27,858 bases of DNA, from NCBI GenBank assembly GCA_964429805.1, contig CAYSDH010000041.1:1-27858 (forward strand), written 5' to 3'. The notes beneath the pieces were generated by a model. It was given only the letters and a program-made list of their open reading frames with translations, was not told where the DNA came from and made no database searches. The DNA is from CAYSDH01 sp964429805 (GTDB taxonomy: Bacteria; Bacteroidota; Bacteroidia; Flavobacteriales_D; JABDKJ01). Made by a program: the position numbers and the translations under genes. Every line of letters begins with the position of its first letter. Position 1 is the stretch's first letter. Positions 24,831 to 27,858 of this stretch are shown one piece after another.

Positions 24831-26180
24831 ATGGGAATGTTCAAGAAAATCCTCATCGCGAATAGAGGAGAAATCGCGCTACGCGTCATCCGCACAGCAA
24901 AGGAAATGGGAATCAAGACTGTGGCCGTTTATTCCACAGCTGATGAAGAAAGTCTGCACGTCAGATTTGCAGATGAGGCCGTATGTATAGGTCCAGCTTC
25001 GAGTGCCGAGTCCTATCTCGATATGTCGAGAATTATCGCTGCGGCTGAAATCACCAATGCAGATGCCATCCATCCGGGATACGGTTTCTTGTCTGAAAAC
25101 GCTCAGTTCAGCAAGGTCTGTGAGGAAAATGACATCAAGTTTATCGGTGCATCTCCAGAGATGATTAACTCTATGGGAGACAAGGCCTCGGCCAAGGCGA
25201 CCATGAAAAAAGCTGGAGTACCATGTATTCCAGGTTCAGAAGGAATATTAGAGTCGCTTGCAGAAGCAAAGCGCATTGCGAAAAAGATTAAATATCCAAT
25301 CATGCTCAAGGCCACCGCTGGTGGTGGTGGTAAGGGTATGCAAGTCTGCAATGACGATGCTGAACTTGCTGAAGGTTGGGAAAGTACGCGAAGAGAAGCC
25401 AAGGCCGCATTTGGTAATGACGGCATGTACATGGAGAAATTTGTGGAAGAGCCTCGTCATATCGAGATACAGATTGTGGGTGATCAGCACGGCAAATTCT
25501 GTCACTTGAGTGAGCGTGATTGCTCTATACAGCGTAGGCACCAAAAATTGGTGGAGGAAACTCCTTCTCCGTTTATGACCAAGAAGCTGAGAAGCAAGAT
25601 GGGTAATGCGGCCATCAAAGCAGCAAAAGCTGTGAAATACGAAGGCGTTGGTACGGTTGAGTTTCTAGTTGATAAAAACCGCGACTTCTACTTCATGGAG
25701 ATGAACACGCGAATTCAAGTGGAGCACACCATTACTGAAGAGGTGATAGACCACGACCTTATACGCGAGCAAATCAAAGTTGCTGCTGGAATTAAAATTT
25801 CTGGTAAAAACTACGAGCCTACCAAGCACAGTATTCAGTGTCGTATTAATGCTGAAGACCCGTTTAAAGATTTTCGTCCAAGCCCTGGTAAGATTAACGT
25901 CTATCATGCGCCAGGCGGACACGGTATCCGCGTAGACACGCACGTGTATGCCGGGTATACTATACCGCCTTTTTATGACTCTATGATATCGAAGCTTATC
26001 GTCACAGCCCAGACAAGGGAAGAAGCGATAGATAAGATGCTCAGAGCCCTTGGTGAATATGTGATTGAAGGTGTGAACACAACCATTCCTTTTCACATCC
26101 AACTGCTCAATGACAAGGAGTTTAGAAAAGGGAACTTCAACACAAAGTTCTTAGAGACATTTGAGCTCGAGGCTGTCTGA
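24831..26180 (+). CDS. accC: Acetyl-CoA carboxylase, biotin carboxylase subunit
   Basis: ATP-grasp enzyme that carboxylates the biotin on AccB using bicarbonate and ATP, in the first committed step of fatty-acid synthesis. The 449-residue length is standard. The N-terminal MFKKILIANRGEIALRVIRTA is diagnostic; IHPGYGFLSENA, the glycine-rich ATP lid KATAGGGGKGM (about 158-168) and EMNTRIQVEHTITE (catalytic Arg and Glu) follow. Because it sits directly behind accB, it is the acetyl-CoA enzyme rather than propionyl-CoA or pyruvate carboxylase. The start may be M1 or M3 (MGM). It ends one base from the convergent heme A synthase stop codon. Confidence 0.96.
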   Translation: MGMFKKILIANRGEIALRVIRTAKEMGIKTVAVYSTADEESLHVRFADEAVCIGPASSAESYLDMSRIIAAAEITNADAIHPGYGFLSENAQFSKVCEENDIKFIGASPEMINSMGDKASAKATMKKAGVPCIPGSEGILESLAEAKRIAKKIKYPIMLKATAGGGGKGMQVCNDDAELAEGWESTRREAKAAFGNDGMYMEKFVEEPRHIEIQIVGDQHGKFCHLSERDCSIQRRHQKLVEETPSPFMTKKLRSKMGNAAIKAAKAVKYEGVGTVEFLVDKNRDFYFMEMNTRIQVEHTITEEVIDHDLIREQIKVAAGIKISGKNYEPTKHSIQCRINAEDPFKDFRPSPGKINVYHAPGGHGIRVDTHVYAGYTIPPFYDSMISKLIVTAQTREEAIDKMLRALGEYVIEGVNTTIPFHIQLLNDKEFRKGNFNTKFLETFELEAV

Positions 26181-26181
26181 T

Positions 26182-27192
26182 TTACTGAGCCGTTAAGGCA
26201 GAAGGTATCACTCGCCTATCAGAGTAAATGTGCCACTGCCAACCAAAGAGTACTGTAGCCAGCATGAGGTGTGCGGGCTGAGCCACTTGAGGCATTCCGA
26301 GATACGATAAAGAGATACCCACGACTAATTCGAGCAGGAGTATGCCTGCCAAAATGCGCCACTCTCTGCCTGCATTCCAGTGCACAAATACCAAGTAGGC
26401 ATTAATGAGCACCAGTACAATTGAGAATGAGCGGTGTATTTCAAACTGCTCACCGAGCTGAGCAATCCAATCCATTCTGTCTATACCCAGATGCTTAATG
26501 TGGTCCACCTCTTGCCTCACTTGGGTACCAATAATCACTTGCAACAAGGTGACACAGAGTGAAAGCAGCATCAAGGGGCGATACATTCTCCAGCGCATGG
26601 TCTCGCCTTTCAGATTATTATAGATGGAGATGAGCAGCGCGATAATCAAAAAAGCCACCATCATGTGCACCGTTATCACCCAAGGGGTGAGGTTTGTAGC
26701 CACCACCACTGCGCCCAGCCATGCCTGAAAACTGATGGCCACCAAGGCGATAAACGCCATGAGTGCCAAGCGCGGTCTTTTCTTAATAAGTACCAGTGTG
26801 AAGATGAAGAGAATCAACATCAAGTTGCCACTCATAAAACCGACTACCCTGTTGATGTATTCTATCCACGTACCCATCGCATTAAAGGGTTCTGCGCGAA
26901 GTATAGAGTCATCAGCCCTCATTTTTTGAGCCAAGTCATCAGCACCAAGAGCCTCTAGCAGACTGATATACTTATCGAGTTTTTCTTTTCGCTGGTTTAA
27001 GAAGGTCTGCTCATAATCTTCTGGCAGTTGAGCCAACTCAGTAGGTGGCACCCACTGGCCAAAGCACTTGGGCCAATCTGGACAACCCATGCCCGAACCG
27101 GTGGTGCGCACAATGCTACCCGCCAAAATGACGAGATATATAAAGATTAAAGTAAGTAAGGAAAATAACTTGATGTATCGGAGAGCTTTCAT
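26182..27192 (-). CDS. ctaA: Heme A synthase, COX15/CtaA family
   Basis: Inner-membrane enzyme that oxidises heme O to heme A for cytochrome oxidase. The 336-residue protein has about eight membrane helices. The N-terminal motif RTTGSGMGCPDWPKCFGQW (29-47) is diagnostic, with the cysteine pair C37 and C43. Of the four conserved heme-ligand histidines, three are seen: H176 (VHMMVAF), H253 (FEIHRS) and H308 (PAHLML). The first site reads E111-Y-I-N114, an asparagine where the Bacillus enzyme has a histidine (its E57 and H60). A soluble insertion lies at about 50-105. It ends one base from accC. A CATCTTTG box lies seven bases before the ATG. Confidence 0.93.
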   Translation of the reverse strand: MKALRYIKLFSLLTLIFIYLVILAGSIVRTTGSGMGCPDWPKCFGQWVPPTELAQLPEDYEQTFLNQRKEKLDKYISLLEALGADDLAQKMRADDSILRAEPFNAMGTWIEYINRVVGFMSGNLMLILFIFTLVLIKKRPRLALMAFIALVAISFQAWLGAVVVATNLTPWVITVHMMVAFLIIALLISIYNNLKGETMRWRMYRPLMLLSLCVTLLQVIIGTQVRQEVDHIKHLGIDRMDWIAQLGEQFEIHRSFSIVLVLINAYLVFVHWNAGREWRILAGILLLELVVGISLSYLGMPQVAQPAHLMLATVLFGWQWHIYSDRRVIPSALTAQ

Positions 27193-27199
27193 TCCGCTA

Positions 27200-27207
27200 C
27201 AAAGATG
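27200..27207 (-). promoter_or_regulatory. -7-like box CATCTTTG before ctaA
   Basis: On the minus strand CATCTTTG, one mismatch to TAnnTTTG, ends seven bases before the ctaA ATG. No good TTG was found at the expected distance. The same variant sequence occurs before the sugar dehydrogenase gene. Confidence 0.28.
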
Positions 27208-27246
27208 TCAAGAATAGATGAGCTGAAGGTGCCGCCCAACTTGTAT

Positions 27247-27756
27247 TTAGCGGATACCACCAAATTTTTTGAGTGCGTCAAATATGTTGGGCATTTTAAA
27301 GCTGCGCTCTTCCACTTTCTTTGAAGAAAAGACCTTGCGCTTTTTTCTCACTGTAGGAATGTAGTTGTATGAAGTAACGTCAGTAGCCGTGTTAACTTCT
27401 ACCTCAGTGACTTTATATACTCCACCCGCTATGCCATGCACAGCGTCAATCATTTCCTTTTCAGAGAGCTTTGATTCGTCATACTGCACTTTAAACACAT
27501 CAACCGTTCGGTCAGCGTCAAAGTCAATTTCCATGTCTTCAACACCTTCTAAGTCGGCCAAGGTCTTTTTGATTTTACTGACACACATTTTCTCACAGCT
27601 CATGCCGCTAATGTGGATATTAGCCTGACCAGCCTCACCTGATACAGCCGTGATTTTTACTGGTGTAGCATCCGTTGAATTTTCGGTGTCGCTTCCCGCG
27701 CTGCTACTGCATGAGATAAGAATGGCGAGGGCAAATAGGAAAAGAAGATTTTTCAT
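27247..27756 (-). CDS. Lipoprotein with heavy-metal-associated (HMA) domain
   Basis: The 169-residue lipoprotein has a signal ending in LISC (lipidated C16), a Ser/Thr/Asp-rich spacer (17-45), then an HMA ferredoxin-like domain at about 45-120 with the metal site G51-M-S-C54-E-K-M-C58. The cysteines are spaced CxxxC rather than the CxxC of copper chaperones; this spacing is known in some Bacteroidota periplasmic HMA proteins. The C-terminal 45 residues are basic (VRKKRKVFSSKKVEERS) and lack a known domain. It would bind a soft metal, probably copper, at the envelope; the ctaA gene nearby (also minus strand, 54 bases downstream) is suggestive of a role around cytochrome oxidase, though this is inference. 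Confidence 0.85.
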   Translation of the reverse strand: MKNLLFLFALAILISCSSSAGSDTENSTDATPVKITAVSGEAGQANIHISGMSCEKMCVSKIKKTLADLEGVEDMEIDFDADRTVDVFKVQYDESKLSEKEMIDAVHGIAGGVYKVTEVEVNTATDVTSYNYIPTVRKKRKVFSSKKVEERSFKMPNIFDALKKFGGIR

Positions 27757-27817
27757 AGGTCTGTGGTGTGGTGGTGGTTACTTTCGTGGGTAAGACGAAT
27801 AAGTCAGCCATTTGTTA

Positions 27818-27843
27818 CAAAGATAACGAGAATAGGTTGCAAA
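27818..27843 (-). promoter_or_regulatory. Promoter-like element before the HMA lipoprotein
   Basis: On the minus strand TTTG (27843-27840), a short 14-base spacer, then TATCTTTG (27825-27818), an exact TAnnTTTG match. It would give a leader of about 55 bases, longer than for other genes here. Confidence 0.4.
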
Positions 27844-27858
27844 TAGTACAGTTTAAGC

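Noticed and set aside
27779..27786. Plus-strand TACTTTCG box before the right edge
   Set aside because: It matches a -7 element, but no plus-strand gene follows within the window and no TTG precedes it.
1..27858. Search for defence genes, CRISPR repeats, transposases, tRNAs and phage genes
   Set aside because: Nothing resembling these was seen; the region reads as core chromosomal genes with normal operon structure.

Overview
The window comes from a Bacteroidota genome, most likely Flavobacteriales or a close relative. Four things support this. There is a type IX secretion C-terminal sorting domain on a secreted enzyme. Lipoprotein signal peptides are abundant (five genes). Promoter-like motifs of the Bacteroidota type (TTG or TTTG near -33, TAnnTTTG or TAnnTTCG near -7) lie in front of many genes, with no consistent Shine-Dalgarno signal. 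The gene content is also typical: a DAHP synthase with a C-terminal chorismate mutase, a head-GIN lipoprotein, and the pdxA / DUF177 / rpmF / fabH / accB / accC neighbourhood. I saw no RNA gene, CRISPR array, insertion sequence or phage gene. No stretch over 300 bases lacks a gene.

Layout. 1-2026: the 5' part of kynureninase (runs off the left edge) and tadA on the minus strand, divergent from a small GNAT acetyltransferase. 2099-3850: aspS. 3847-7344 (minus): a 1165-residue predicted outer-membrane beta-barrel protein of unknown role. 7425-8189: exonuclease III. 8263-13238: a cluster of four genes (peptide-type ABC substrate-binding lipoprotein, OmpA-type peptidoglycan-binding lipoprotein with a coiled coil, an unrecognised small lipoprotein, and a fused double-ATPase of the Opp/Dpp/Yej type) with no permease genes. 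13241-14338 (minus): DAHP synthase / chorismate mutase. 14381-15121: head-GIN lipoprotein. 15125-17249 (minus): a family 2 glycosyltransferase and a GT-C type membrane glycosyltransferase, translationally overlapped. 17365-19815: secreted PQQ-type sugar dehydrogenase with PKD and sorting domains. 19866-22285: leucyl aminopeptidase and pdxA. 22394-26180: DUF177, rpmF, terminator, fabH, accB, accC. 26182-27192 (minus): heme A synthase. 27247-27756 (minus): HMA-domain lipoprotein.

The genome is tightly packed. All four convergent gene pairs meet with a 3-base overlap or gaps of 1 to 3 bases. Most genes are housekeeping: amino-acid, cofactor and lipid synthesis, translation, DNA repair and cytochrome oxidase assembly. 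The parts that deserve attention are the envelope genes. These are the large barrel protein with a textbook EF-hand loop, the permease-less ABC/OmpA/lipoprotein cluster, and a lipoprotein whose signal peptide is encoded upstream of its first ATG and seems to start at a non-standard codon. I found no clear defence system, mobile element or obviously new machinery.
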